From NCBI RefSeq assembly GCF_900107635.1, contig NZ_FNRD01000006.1:203496-267495 (forward strand): a stretch of 64,000 nt of DNA. The letters run 5' to 3'. Shown piece by piece: positions 37,158-45,374 of the stretch (within the stretch, counting starts at the first letter, position 1; every line of letters starts with the position of its first letter). This DNA is from Flavobacterium gillisiae. GTDB taxonomy: Bacteria > Bacteroidota > Bacteroidia > Flavobacteriales > Flavobacteriaceae. The notes beneath the pieces were generated by a model, which did not search any database, was not told the DNA's origin, and worked only from the letters and a program-made list of their open reading frames with translations. A program made the translations under genes and the position numbers.

Positions 37158-37448
37158 TTAAAGTAGCAGGTTACTATGGTGTAAGGCATTAAATTGATCA
37201 ACTACATTCTTATTTTTTCTTCCAATAATATAAAACATTTTATGCTTTTCTTCTGCTTTTACATGAAGTGCAACTACACTTTTAGCAGCATACTGGTCAA
37301 TAGCAGTCACTTTCTCTAATGAAAGAACAATACCACTCGAATCTACCATAAGAGTATTCAAATGATTCTCTAAATATACACTGTTTTGCGAATTTAACAA
37401 ACCTTTAATTTCATAAACTCCCCCATCATATGTTATTTGAATTGCCAT
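37158..37448 (-). CDS. STAS-domain protein
   Basis: The 96-residue protein matches the single STAS fold of anti-sigma-factor antagonists: ITYDGGVYEIKGLLNSQNS, then NHLNTLMVDSSGIVLSLEKV and TAIDQYAAKSVVALHVKAE. In classical SpoIIAA-type proteins a Ser or Thr follows the Asp at this place and is phosphorylated. Here the sequence is AIDQYAA, with Gln-Tyr, so classical Ser phosphorylation looks unlikely. It is first in the STAS-flippase-GT4 run, suggesting a regulatory or scaffolding role for polysaccharide production. Confidence 0.75.
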   Translation of the reverse strand: MAIQITYDGGVYEIKGLLNSQNSVYLENHLNTLMVDSSGIVLSLEKVTAIDQYAAKSVVALHVKAEEKHKMFYIIGRKNKNVVDQFNALHHSNLLL

Positions 37449-37599
37449 ACTATTTTTATTTAGTTGTTAATACTGACGTAAATATCTTCTGTTTTAACAT
37501 GAGTGTCTTTAATTCTTCGACGAATTGCACGTAAGTGTAGATGAAATATCTCACCTTTATACTTAACTTGCATCTATATAAATCAAGAACCGGAATAAC

Positions 37600-39660
37600 A
37601 TGAAATTAATTAATAAGGCTGTCCTTTTTATATTGTTAACAGTAAGCACAATAGCAACCGCTCAAGACATGGACAAAGGCTTCAGTAATCTTGAAAAAGG
37701 AGAGTTTGGTAAAGCTGAAGTATTTTTTAAAAACATATTAAAAGACTATCCTGAAAATAAAACTGCCCGTTTGTGCTACGCACGAGCCATTGGTCTTAAC
37801 AATCAAGCCGATAAAGCATTGGACAATTTTATTCAATTAAAAAAAGAATATCCTGGTGATCTTGAAATAGAACTGAACTATGCAGAAGCTTTACTTTGGA
37901 ACAAAAAATTTACCGAAGCCAAAACATTCTATAGCGAACTTGTAGAAAGAAATCCAACCAACTTTGTAGCGCACCTTGGTTATGCCAATACACTATCTAA
38001 TCTAAAAGAATTTAAGGAAGCTCTTTTTTATGTCAACAAAGCATTAGTGCTTTCTCCTGCAAATCCTGGCGCCTTAATTTCTAGAAAATATATCAAATTA
38101 GGTTATGCCAATGAAAAGGTGAATCAGAAATCATATGCTGAGGCCGAAGCTTTCTATGACGAAATTCTTGTTGACTTCCCTGGAGATAAAGAAACAATGC
38201 TAAACAAAGCCAATCTGTTTTTAATCACTAAGAACATTGAGAAAGGAAAAGAAACCTATGGTGTTTTGGCCAAAACCAATCCTATTATGGCTTTGAACGG
38301 ATTGTCATTAATAGAACACATTGACGGAAAAGATAAAAAAGCATTAGAAATTGCAGAAGAAGCGGTGCAAAAAGTAGTCGGGAATACTGATGAAGCATTA
38401 GTGAAGCAAACACAGGAACGCTATGTTCAAGCTTTGATTTGGAATAAAAAATACAAAGTGGCTCAGGCCAAGATAGAAGAATTAAATACGCAGTATAAAA
38501 ACGAGAATTGGCTATTAGCATTATCTGCAACCTTAGCTGTTTACCGTAGTGATTTTAAAGAAAGTATTGGATATTATTCCACTATTTTAGAAAATGACTC
38601 AAAATCCTTTGATGGAAATCTTGGAATTGCTAATGCTTATTATGCAGACGGAGAAACTCATAAATCATTAGATGCGGTTACTAAAACATTGGAAATTTTT
38701 AAAAATCAAAATGATGCTGTAAACTTTCTTAAAAAAATAAACGAAGAGTACACGCCAACACTTGAGGAAAAACTTTCTTATGCTTTTGATAATGGTAAAA
38801 ACACTGCCAAAGCTACTCTTACTTCAATTGTTATTCCAGTATCTACTAAATTGGCTTTTAATGCTAGTTACCAATACAGAGAAACGGAAAATACCGTTAC
38901 TAAAGCTAGTGCAAAAACGAATGATTTCTTAGCAGGAGTGAATTATAAATTCCACCCAAAAATTAGCTACACATTCAATGCTGGAGTAACATCGGCAAAT
39001 TCTAACACCAGCTCGTACAACCAAGCATTAATCCATACGTTTTTTAAAATAAAACCTATGAAATTACAAGATTTAGAAATAGGGTATAAAAGAGAAATTC
39101 AAAATTTCAACTCTGATTTGATTGACAAAGAAATCGCTGCTAATAATTACTACTTGAATTATAATTTGAGCACCAATTTTAATTTTGGATGGTTTACCCA
39201 ATATTTTTACACTACGCAAACGGATGACAATACCCGTAACCTCTTGTTTACTTCATTCTATTACAACTTTATGTCTAGTCCTGTTTTAAAAGGAGGATTG
39301 AACTACCAGTACATTGCCTTTAAAAACCAAGTGCCTACTGATTATTTTAGTCCAAGTAAGTTTAATGCTGTTGAAGTTTTTATAGAATTGCTTAAAGACG
39401 AGAAAATTGCCAAAGTTAACAGTTGGTTCTATAACGCGAATCTAGCTACTGGGTATCAATTTATAGAAAACAATGACAAACAATGGACTTACAGAGTACA
39501 GGCTAAATTAGGGTATAAATTCTCTGATCGTTTATTAGCAAATATTTACGGAATCAAGAGTAATATTGCGTCTGTATCCGTGGCAGGATTTACGTATACT
39601 GAAATGGGTTTAAGATTAAAATGGAACTTGTTTGACAAACCTATTTTCGAACTGAAATAA
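37600..39660 (+). CDS. TPR-repeat outer-membrane beta-barrel protein (YaiO/BcsC/PelB-like)
   Basis: The 686-residue protein has a Sec signal ending TIATAQ (residue 22). Residues of about 25-400 are a chain of tetratricopeptide-like helical pairs (for example AEVFFKNILKDYPENKTARL and EAKTFYSELVERNPTNFVAH). Residues of about 405-686 are rich in alternating strands with aromatic ends and finish GLRLKWNLFDKPIFELK, as expected for a beta barrel of the YaiO type. TPR plus barrel is the architecture of export porins BcsC, PelB and AlgK/AlgE. It is probably the outer-membrane exit of the adjacent polysaccharide system. A MITE-like insertion interrupts its terminator. Confidence 0.8.
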   Translation: MKLINKAVLFILLTVSTIATAQDMDKGFSNLEKGEFGKAEVFFKNILKDYPENKTARLCYARAIGLNNQADKALDNFIQLKKEYPGDLEIELNYAEALLWNKKFTEAKTFYSELVERNPTNFVAHLGYANTLSNLKEFKEALFYVNKALVLSPANPGALISRKYIKLGYANEKVNQKSYAEAEAFYDEILVDFPGDKETMLNKANLFLITKNIEKGKETYGVLAKTNPIMALNGLSLIEHIDGKDKKALEIAEEAVQKVVGNTDEALVKQTQERYVQALIWNKKYKVAQAKIEELNTQYKNENWLLALSATLAVYRSDFKESIGYYSTILENDSKSFDGNLGIANAYYADGETHKSLDAVTKTLEIFKNQNDAVNFLKKINEEYTPTLEEKLSYAFDNGKNTAKATLTSIVIPVSTKLAFNASYQYRETENTVTKASAKTNDFLAGVNYKFHPKISYTFNAGVTSANSNTSSYNQALIHTFFKIKPMKLQDLEIGYKREIQNFNSDLIDKEIAANNYYLNYNLSTNFNFGWFTQYFYTTQTDDNTRNLLFTSFYYNFMSSPVLKGGLNYQYIAFKNQVPTDYFSPSKFNAVEVFIELLKDEKIAKVNSWFYNANLATGYQFIENNDKQWTYRVQAKLGYKFSDRLLANIYGIKSNIASVSVAGFTYTEMGLRLKWNLFDKPIFELK

Positions 39661-39719
39661 GAAATTTAGATACACAAGGGCTTTTCAATTTATAGCTCTA
39701 GACACATAACAATAAAAAA

Positions 39720-39958
39720 GGCTGCTCGTATTAGGAGGGCACTGAAAAAGTCCCTGTTTTCGAAAACTCGCTAAAAGATCGATTAAATAAGAGTTTGATT
39801 TAATTTGATATCTTTTTTTTAATCAAATTTGATTTTCTGAGTTTACAGAGGTTTATAATAATGAAAAAGAGCATAAACATTACTGTTTATGCTCTTTTTT
39901 TGTTTTTTACAATTTTTACATTTTAGGGACTTTTTCAGTGCCCTCCGTGTTAGCAGCC
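39720..39958 (+). terminator. Terminator of the TPR/beta-barrel gene, split by an insertion
   Basis: GGCTGCT (39720-39726), preceded by an A-run, pairs with AGCAGCC (39952-39958), followed by a T-run. The loop now holds the 213-bp element at 39734-39946. Without it the loop would be only about six bases (CGTGTT). Confidence 0.75.
39734..39946. mobile_element. 213-bp MITE-like element with 22-bp perfect terminal inverted repeats
   Basis: The left end begins GGAGGGCACTGAAAAAGTCC (22 bases, 39734-39755) and is exactly repeated inverted at 39925-39946. Flanking GTATTA (39728-39733) and GTGTTA (39947-39952) look like a 6-bp target duplication with one change. No coding frame remains inside. An internal perfect terminator (AAAAAGAGCATAAACA with its complement, 39864-39899) suggests the 3' end of a lost transposase gene. 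It is therefore probably a deletion derivative of a full IS. The IS family is not assigned. A search for the 22-bp end in the genome would find the parent. Confidence 0.85.
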
Positions 39959-40080
39959 TTTTTTTGCTAGTTTAATATAGCTAATTCTTTTTATTATGCC
40001 AATATTTTTAACCGTATAATACTGGATTAGAATTTCCAGTAAAATTAAGCCACACCTAAACTAGTGGATATTTTAAAGCA

Positions 40081-40113
40081 AAAAAAAAAGCCGTTTTAAG
40101 ATTAAAACAGCTT
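40081..40113 (-). terminator. Terminator of the small hypothetical gene
   Basis: AAGC-GTTTTAA pairs with TTAAAAC-GCTT with one mismatch; on the minus strand a long T-run follows. Confidence 0.7.
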
Positions 40114-40154
40114 ATAGGTATGACAAAATATGGGTAGAAAATATTCTTCACTTT

Positions 40155-40511
40155 TTAGTTTGCCATTTGCAATTCAACATTATCAAGTCCGATAAGTTTA
40201 CGAACTTCAATCGAGTTTGGCAAAGTGACTTCATTATCTAAGTATACCAAAAATGGCTGTAACAATAAATGATTTATGACGAAAGTTGTTTTATTGTTTT
40301 GGCAGGCTGTTTCGGCATCTAATTCACTCAATGGACCAGCCCATTTTAGATTATAACAATACCCTAAGGCTTTATTTCTCACAAAAGTTATATTCTTGTC
40401 ATTTGCCATAGTCCATCGCGTAGACACTAAATAACAACCTATAGTTTCATCGGAAATAGAATTTGCACTTCTAAAATCTGTAATTGGTAATTTTAGTTTC
40501 ATCTCGTTCAT
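40155..40511 (-). CDS. Small hypothetical protein
   Basis: From the ATG at 40511 the product is 118 residues, without signal peptide or membrane segment. It reads MNEMKLKLPITDFRSANSIS, with later segments YNLKWAGPLSELDAETACQN and LLLQPFLVYLDNEVTLPNS. I do not recognise the family. A start nine bases later (40502) is possible. The longer frame to 40556 runs through the likely promoter region and lacks support. A good terminator follows, which supports a real transcript. Confidence 0.55.
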   Translation of the reverse strand: MNEMKLKLPITDFRSANSISDETIGCYLVSTRWTMANDKNITFVRNKALGYCYNLKWAGPLSELDAETACQNNKTTFVINHLLLQPFLVYLDNEVTLPNSIEVRKLIGLDNVELQMAN

Positions 40512-40701
40512 TTTAAATACATTGCTAAAGTAGCAACAATTTAGACAAAATGACATTTTTAACCGATGAAGTACACTTAATTAAAATTTAAATCACCATT
40601 AACTTACAAAATATCTGATATTTTGTTTTTTTAAGGTCCTCATTTGCTTTCTTAATTTAAAAGCGAAATCAACTACAAGTACTGATTTAAAATTTAATGA
40701 A

Positions 40702-40732
40702 TAAAAAAAGACTGCCCGTGGCTGGCAGTCTT
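40702..40732 (-). terminator. Terminator of the DUF3494/T9SS gene
   Basis: AAGACTGCC (40708-40716) pairs with GGCAGTCTT (40724-40732) around CGTGGCT; the minus strand then has a T-run. Confidence 0.85.
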
Positions 40733-40771
40733 CTAATAAAAACTAAATAATAAGTTTGGTTTGGTTTGGTA

Positions 40772-43700
40772 CTATTTAATTATAAACTTGGTTTGGAATT
40801 GTTTCTTTTCATCGGACGTCACTACAAAAAAGTAGACTCCGTGTTTTAAATTATCTAAGGCTACAGCTATCTCGTGGTTAGCAGGAATACTGTCATACTC
40901 TTTGGATAGCATTGTACGTCCTAATAAATCCATTACTTTAACATTTACACTTTGCGTTTCTTCGGGTAACACAAGTGTTGTTGAATTAGTACAAGGATTA
41001 GGATAGTTATATAAGTTTTGCGCTACTTGATTTTCAAAAGATTGAGCTCCGAGTGAATTTGAATTTTTAAATGTCAGTTGCGAAACAGCCACTTCAAACG
41101 GCTTATAGGTTTGGTAATCCCCCTGTACGGAAAAAACAAGTCCCTTTATTTTTTCATTATTGTACTTTTGCCCTAATGGGTTCGTGAATTTTTCAAAAGC
41201 AATATTCATCTGTGCAGCAGTAGCATTTGCTGGTAATTGGAAACGCAATCTATTATTCCAATCTGTCGTGTTTTCAGTTACAAGAACAACCTCAACAGCT
41301 AATGAATTCTGGATTTCAAAACCAACCGTCGTATAACTACTCGCGTCAAAAACTAAATCTCCTGGAAGGATATTTCTAAACAAATTCATTGTACCGTATA
41401 CGCTTCCGTTAACAGTAGCGTTTCTTTCCACCGCATATTGACCATCGATAATACTGGTATTTGGAATATTGTTAATCACAAATGAAGAAATAGTAGTTTC
41501 TGTTGCTGAATAATCTAATCCCCAAGGTCCATCGGCTAAATACAAAGCATCTAATTGTTTTGACGTACCACCTACAATAGAAAGTCCAATATCAAATATT
41601 CCTCCTAAATCTAAAACTACATTTTGTTCATATGCCCCAGATAAAACGACATTCTGAGCAACTGATTCTGTTGTTGCTAATTCTGTTATTTTTTTATTGC
41701 CTTCAAAACTTAAATTAAAAGCCCTCGATTTATTAATTATAGTTAAATTTATTTTTCCGTTCTCGTAAAAACCGTTTTTCACAAAAACAGTTGGAATCCT
41801 ATTATCCACTGCGTCAGCCGATAATTTTTTAAGTTGCTCAAAATTAGAAATAATCGTTTTTGCAATATGACAAACCTGAGCCGTAGAAGCTCCCCATACT
41901 TGAAAATTTTGATAATTTCCTGTTGGATACTGCTCGATATTCCAGTAGCTGTGAAGCTTATTCTCTGTACTTAACTGTTGTATCGAAAAATTCACAGCAT
42001 ATTCCGTAAGTCCATTTGCTCTTTTTAATTCGACCAAAATAACTTCATATCCATTCAGCTTGATTGTCACGATGTTTTGAAGAGAAGAACTATTCAAACG
42101 ATCACAAATTGCTTTAGAATGGCTATAAACGGCTCCAGTGGTAGCAGTAGCTAAAACTGCAGCGACACGATCGCTTCCTTGATAATAATCAACAGAATAC
42201 ACTTGCTCCGCATTAGTGATTCCTATTAAGTCTGTTGGACTGGAAACAAAAGTAGTTTCAGTACCTAGTAATCCTGTATTGGGGATAACGGCAGAAAAAT
42301 CAACACTTGACCCACTTGTTTTGGCAAATAGAGACGAAGAGATAAATCTTTTTTGATTTGCTTTTTTATTGGCAAAACTATTTGTTTTTATTCTGTTAAA
42401 ATTTCTTTTAGCAATAAGTGTCGCTAAATCTCCATTACTTTCTAATCCACCATCATTAGCAGAAGTCACAGTAGTAGGCTCTGTCACATTTAAAACAGTC
42501 AGCTCAGCACTAGTTATATCGGTACTCGTTTTATTAGTTGAGATTCTGGTAGTAGTAGCGACTATTTCATATGTTCCTACTGCAAACTCAGGGTATAAAA
42601 GTGTTAAACTCCAGTTCGTGTTATTTATATATAGCTCGTCAGTATATGTTATCCCATTTACAGTAACGGACAAATGATCATCACCTAACATATTCCCTCC
42701 CCATGTACCCGAAATAACAGGAGTAGTATCATCTGTAGTTAGAGAATTTACTGTTGGTCTCAAAATCTCTCCAGAGGCGATGTTATTTAAGGTCCCATTA
42801 ATAATGACCCCTAGTTCCTCCCATGATTTATCTAACTCGCCGGCAATTTTATCATTAATTCCCATAACATCCCCGTTAGCAGTCTGACTTGTAGACGTAA
42901 AACCATATAAGGCAATAACTGAATCTCCTGTAATTGATGTTCCAAAATTACTTAATACATATGATTTTAAACTTTCTTCGGTTATACCAAATTCAATCCA
43001 ATAATCCGTTCCACTATTTCCACCGTCAATATCTGTTCCAGCGCTATAGGATCTAATCTCTGCATCTCTATTTGTAAGAAGTAATTCTCCATTTTGCACT
43101 CCGTTTAACCAGGCCGTCTGCGAAGGAGAAAGCCCTGTTTTTGATTGATCTCTCTTATGTAAAGAGATAAAATTTGGTTTAGATTTAGTATTTGCCTCAA
43201 TAAAAAGATCTGCTATTAGATCCCCAGTTACATCAATTCCAAAATAAAATGAAGTACTCGGATTGCTTTGTCCCATACGTACTCTAAAATAGTATACCTC
43301 ATCAGTAACCCCGTCGCTAAACTTGGTAGTACTTCTTTGAGTTTCCATTATAGCATGAGTCGCATTACCCACAAAATCAGTGTCGGCGACTGATTGCTGA
43401 TCATCATTTGGATCAAAATTAGCAAGTTTTATTAATGGTTTCCAATCATTAGAACTATACGCTTCTAAAGATTGATATACTAAACTTGCCGGTATGTTAA
43501 CAACAGTAGTCGCATATACTGAAACAGCTCCTGCAATAGAACACATTCTACCGTCAAGCTTCCCTCCAGCTCCCATAGAAACTGCACCGTTACCTATAAA
43601 AGTACCGCTAATAGTTGTTGAAGCCGCCATAGCTATCGCTCCATCAGCCATCCAAAATACATTTGAAGCGCTAGCTCCATTAGTCAAAACTACATTGGCA

Positions 43701-44209
43701 CTTGCGGCTGTTGTTAAAGCACCTCCTATTTTAAAAATGAAAATAGAATTAGGATTTCCTTGACCATTTAAGGTAAGAGTACCTGCTACCGATGCGGCAG
43801 CACCTATAGAATAAACACCAGGACTAAGCGATTCTCCTCCTCCAAAAACGGCAGCATGAGTTGTATTTGTTGCGGTAGATGAATAAAGATGATCATATGC
43901 ACTTTTTAGATCAATTGCAGCTTGTGAAGTAATGGCATTTACGTTTTCAACAGTTCCGTTCACAATTGAAGGAGCTTCAAAACCTGAGATAGCACCAATA
44001 TTACTCCCTATATTTCCTGTAATAACTGAAGTACCGGTATTACCAACAGCTCCAGCTGATGTAAAAAGAACAAAATTTGAAACTGATCCTAAATTAGGTC
44101 CGGTTTGAGCATTAATTCTAGAATTAAAACCAAAACATATTAAAAGCAAGAAAAAAGAAAGTATACCTTGACTTAATTTTTGTTTTATAATTAGAGTAGA
44201 GTTTCCCAT
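40772..44209 (-). CDS. Large secreted surface protein: DUF3494 (ice-binding-like) domain, Ig-like domain, T9SS type A tail
   Basis: The 1145-residue protein has a Sec signal ending RINAQ (about residue 35). Residues 38-240 form a DUF3494 domain (LGSVSNFVLFTSAGAVGNTG, AAVFGGGESLSPGVYSIG, GTFIGNGAVSMGAGG and LDGRMCS), the fold of bacterial ice-binding adhesins. A beta-rich region (245-480) and an Ig-like domain (about 487-575, TTPVISGTW) follow. A long central part has no known family. The last 75 residues (YNYPNPCTNSTTLVL ... VKVMDLLGRTMLSKEY ... HGVYFFVV) are a T9SS type A sorting tail. A 34-bp motif shared with the NO-relay operon lies 90 bases upstream. It may be an adhesin or ice-binding protein. 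Confidence 0.88.
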   Translation of the reverse strand: MGNSTLIIKQKLSQGILSFFLLLICFGFNSRINAQTGPNLGSVSNFVLFTSAGAVGNTGTSVITGNIGSNIGAISGFEAPSIVNGTVENVNAITSQAAIDLKSAYDHLYSSTATNTTHAAVFGGGESLSPGVYSIGAAASVAGTLTLNGQGNPNSIFIFKIGGALTTAASANVVLTNGASASNVFWMADGAIAMAASTTISGTFIGNGAVSMGAGGKLDGRMCSIAGAVSVYATTVVNIPASLVYQSLEAYSSNDWKPLIKLANFDPNDDQQSVADTDFVGNATHAIMETQRSTTKFSDGVTDEVYYFRVRMGQSNPSTSFYFGIDVTGDLIADLFIEANTKSKPNFISLHKRDQSKTGLSPSQTAWLNGVQNGELLLTNRDAEIRSYSAGTDIDGGNSGTDYWIEFGITEESLKSYVLSNFGTSITGDSVIALYGFTSTSQTANGDVMGINDKIAGELDKSWEELGVIINGTLNNIASGEILRPTVNSLTTDDTTPVISGTWGGNMLGDDHLSVTVNGITYTDELYINNTNWSLTLLYPEFAVGTYEIVATTTRISTNKTSTDITSAELTVLNVTEPTTVTSANDGGLESNGDLATLIAKRNFNRIKTNSFANKKANQKRFISSSLFAKTSGSSVDFSAVIPNTGLLGTETTFVSSPTDLIGITNAEQVYSVDYYQGSDRVAAVLATATTGAVYSHSKAICDRLNSSSLQNIVTIKLNGYEVILVELKRANGLTEYAVNFSIQQLSTENKLHSYWNIEQYPTGNYQNFQVWGASTAQVCHIAKTIISNFEQLKKLSADAVDNRIPTVFVKNGFYENGKINLTIINKSRAFNLSFEGNKKITELATTESVAQNVVLSGAYEQNVVLDLGGIFDIGLSIVGGTSKQLDALYLADGPWGLDYSATETTISSFVINNIPNTSIIDGQYAVERNATVNGSVYGTMNLFRNILPGDLVFDASSYTTVGFEIQNSLAVEVVLVTENTTDWNNRLRFQLPANATAAQMNIAFEKFTNPLGQKYNNEKIKGLVFSVQGDYQTYKPFEVAVSQLTFKNSNSLGAQSFENQVAQNLYNYPNPCTNSTTLVLPEETQSVNVKVMDLLGRTMLSKEYDSIPANHEIAVALDNLKHGVYFFVVTSDEKKQFQTKFIIK

Positions 44210-44298
44210 GTTTTATTACGTGTTTAAATCATTACAACTAAATAAAAGTAACTAATAATCAACAAATTAAATTTATATCTTAGGTTAAAAGCTCCTTA

Positions 44299-44332
44299 CT
44301 GTAGTTGAAAAGCGAAAAAGTGTCGACGAATG
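44299..44332 (-). promoter_or_regulatory. 34-bp putative LytTR operator, copy upstream of the DUF3494 gene
   Basis: The minus strand reads CATTCGTCGACACTTTTTCG and on to CTACAG. It matches 50879-50912 at 27 of 34 positions without gaps. Elements beginning ATTCGTCGA and TTCAACTA are 21 bases apart, two helical turns. The near edge is 90 bases upstream of the start codon at 44209. TTCGTC is the core of the AlgR (LytTR) site ACCGTTCGTC. A regulator of this class is encoded immediately beside it. Confidence 0.65.
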
Positions 44333-44333
44333 A

Positions 44334-45041
44334 TTATAGCAAATTCAATCTTTTCATCAATTCCGGTCTGTTTGCGCGGCTTACTGGAATTACATCTTTA
44401 GCGATTAAGACGCTATTGTCCTCAATATCAATAATCTTATTAGTATTGATAATGAAAGAGCGATGTACTTTTAAAAATAAATCCTTAGGTAATTTTTCCT
44501 CGATTTTCTTGAGGGTAGAATGAACGACATAATTTTTGCCTTCTGTTTTGATATGAATATAATCACCCCTTGCCTCGACGATATTTACCGAGGCCATTTC
44601 GATTTTTATTAACCTGCGATCAATATTGACATAAAATTCATTCGCGTTGTCCTCTTTCTTTGGTTTAATTTTTTTTACAGCAGTATTTGGTTTTAAAGAA
44701 ACTGCTTTTTGAATCGCTTTTAGGAAACGATCTTCAGTGATGGGCTTTACTAAATAATCTACAATACACTCATATTCAAACGCTTCAATAGCAAAATTCC
44801 TATCAGAGGTTACTAAAATGATATGAGGAGGGTTTTTTATAGTTTGGATAAAGTCAAAACCGGTAAAATTAGGCATGTGAATATCTAAAAAAATCAAATC
44901 AACTTCGTTTTGATTTAAAAATTTTATTGCTTCAATTGCATTAGAAAAATCAGCTAGAACTTCAATATCCGTATAATTGGTTATGAATTGCATCATAATG
45001 GCTCTTGCCATCTCTTCATCGTCTATAATAATGCAATTCAT
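44334..45041 (-). CDS. LytTR-family response regulator
   Basis: The 235-residue protein has a REC domain (1 to about 120; acidic IIDDEE, phospho-acceptor Asp53 in FLDIHMPNFTG, VKPITE with the conserved Lys). The C-terminal LytTR DNA-binding domain (about 135-235) has RGDYIHIKTEGKNYVVH, LKKIEEKLPKDLFLKVHRSF and INTNKIIDIE. LytTR proteins bind direct repeats two turns apart and activate transcription. It is the last gene of a seven-gene run and the only DNA-binding output in it, so it is the likely endpoint of the relay. Candidate binding sites are at 44299-44332 and 50879-50912. Confidence 0.93.
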   Translation of the reverse strand: MNCIIIDDEEMARAIMMQFITNYTDIEVLADFSNAIEAIKFLNQNEVDLIFLDIHMPNFTGFDFIQTIKNPPHIILVTSDRNFAIEAFEYECIVDYLVKPITEDRFLKAIQKAVSLKPNTAVKKIKPKKEDNANEFYVNIDRRLIKIEMASVNIVEARGDYIHIKTEGKNYVVHSTLKKIEEKLPKDLFLKVHRSFIINTNKIIDIEDNSVLIAKDVIPVSRANRPELMKRLNLL

Positions 45042-45056
45042 TTAAAACTGTTTTTT

Positions 45057-45374
45057 TTACAATTGTATAACAAACTCTTGCATAGCCTTTAGAATTGCTT
45101 CAAAATCATTTTTTAAGGCTACTGAGTTATCTTTCAAATTATCTTCATAATCTGAAGCAATATAATAACTTTTTTCGAGACCTAGAATAGAAACTTTATG
45201 CTTTAATTTATGAACTGCCTGTGCAGCTTGTAAAAAATTAGCTTTATCGACTTCATTTTGATAAACTTCGACCTCAACTGGAAGTTCTCTTTTCAGTATA
45301 CCAATGATCTTGATTTTGAATTCTTCATTGCCGCCTGACAATTCATTAATGTAATTTAAATTAGGTGTTTCCAT
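45057..45374 (-). CDS. HPt histidine phosphotransfer protein
   Basis: From the ATG at 45374 the product is 105 residues. AQAVHKLKHKVSILGL is the HPt signature, with His55 as the phospho-carrier. The whole length fits a four-helix HPt bundle. The start METPNLNYINELSGG overlaps the 3' end of the kinase gene by 14 bases; the longer frame to 45428 begins inside the kinase gene and adds no domain. It would pass phosphate from kinase-linked receivers to the LytTR regulator or the reverse. It lies 15 bases before the LytTR gene. Confidence 0.85.
   Translation of the reverse strand: METPNLNYINELSGGNEEFKIKIIGILKRELPVEVEVYQNEVDKANFLQAAQAVHKLKHKVSILGLEKSYYIASDYEDNLKDNSVALKNDFEAILKAMQEFVIQL

Noticed and set aside
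42369..42677. Plus-strand frames inside the DUF3494/T9SS gene
   Set aside because: They are antisense frames inside a well-supported 1145-residue gene, without motifs.
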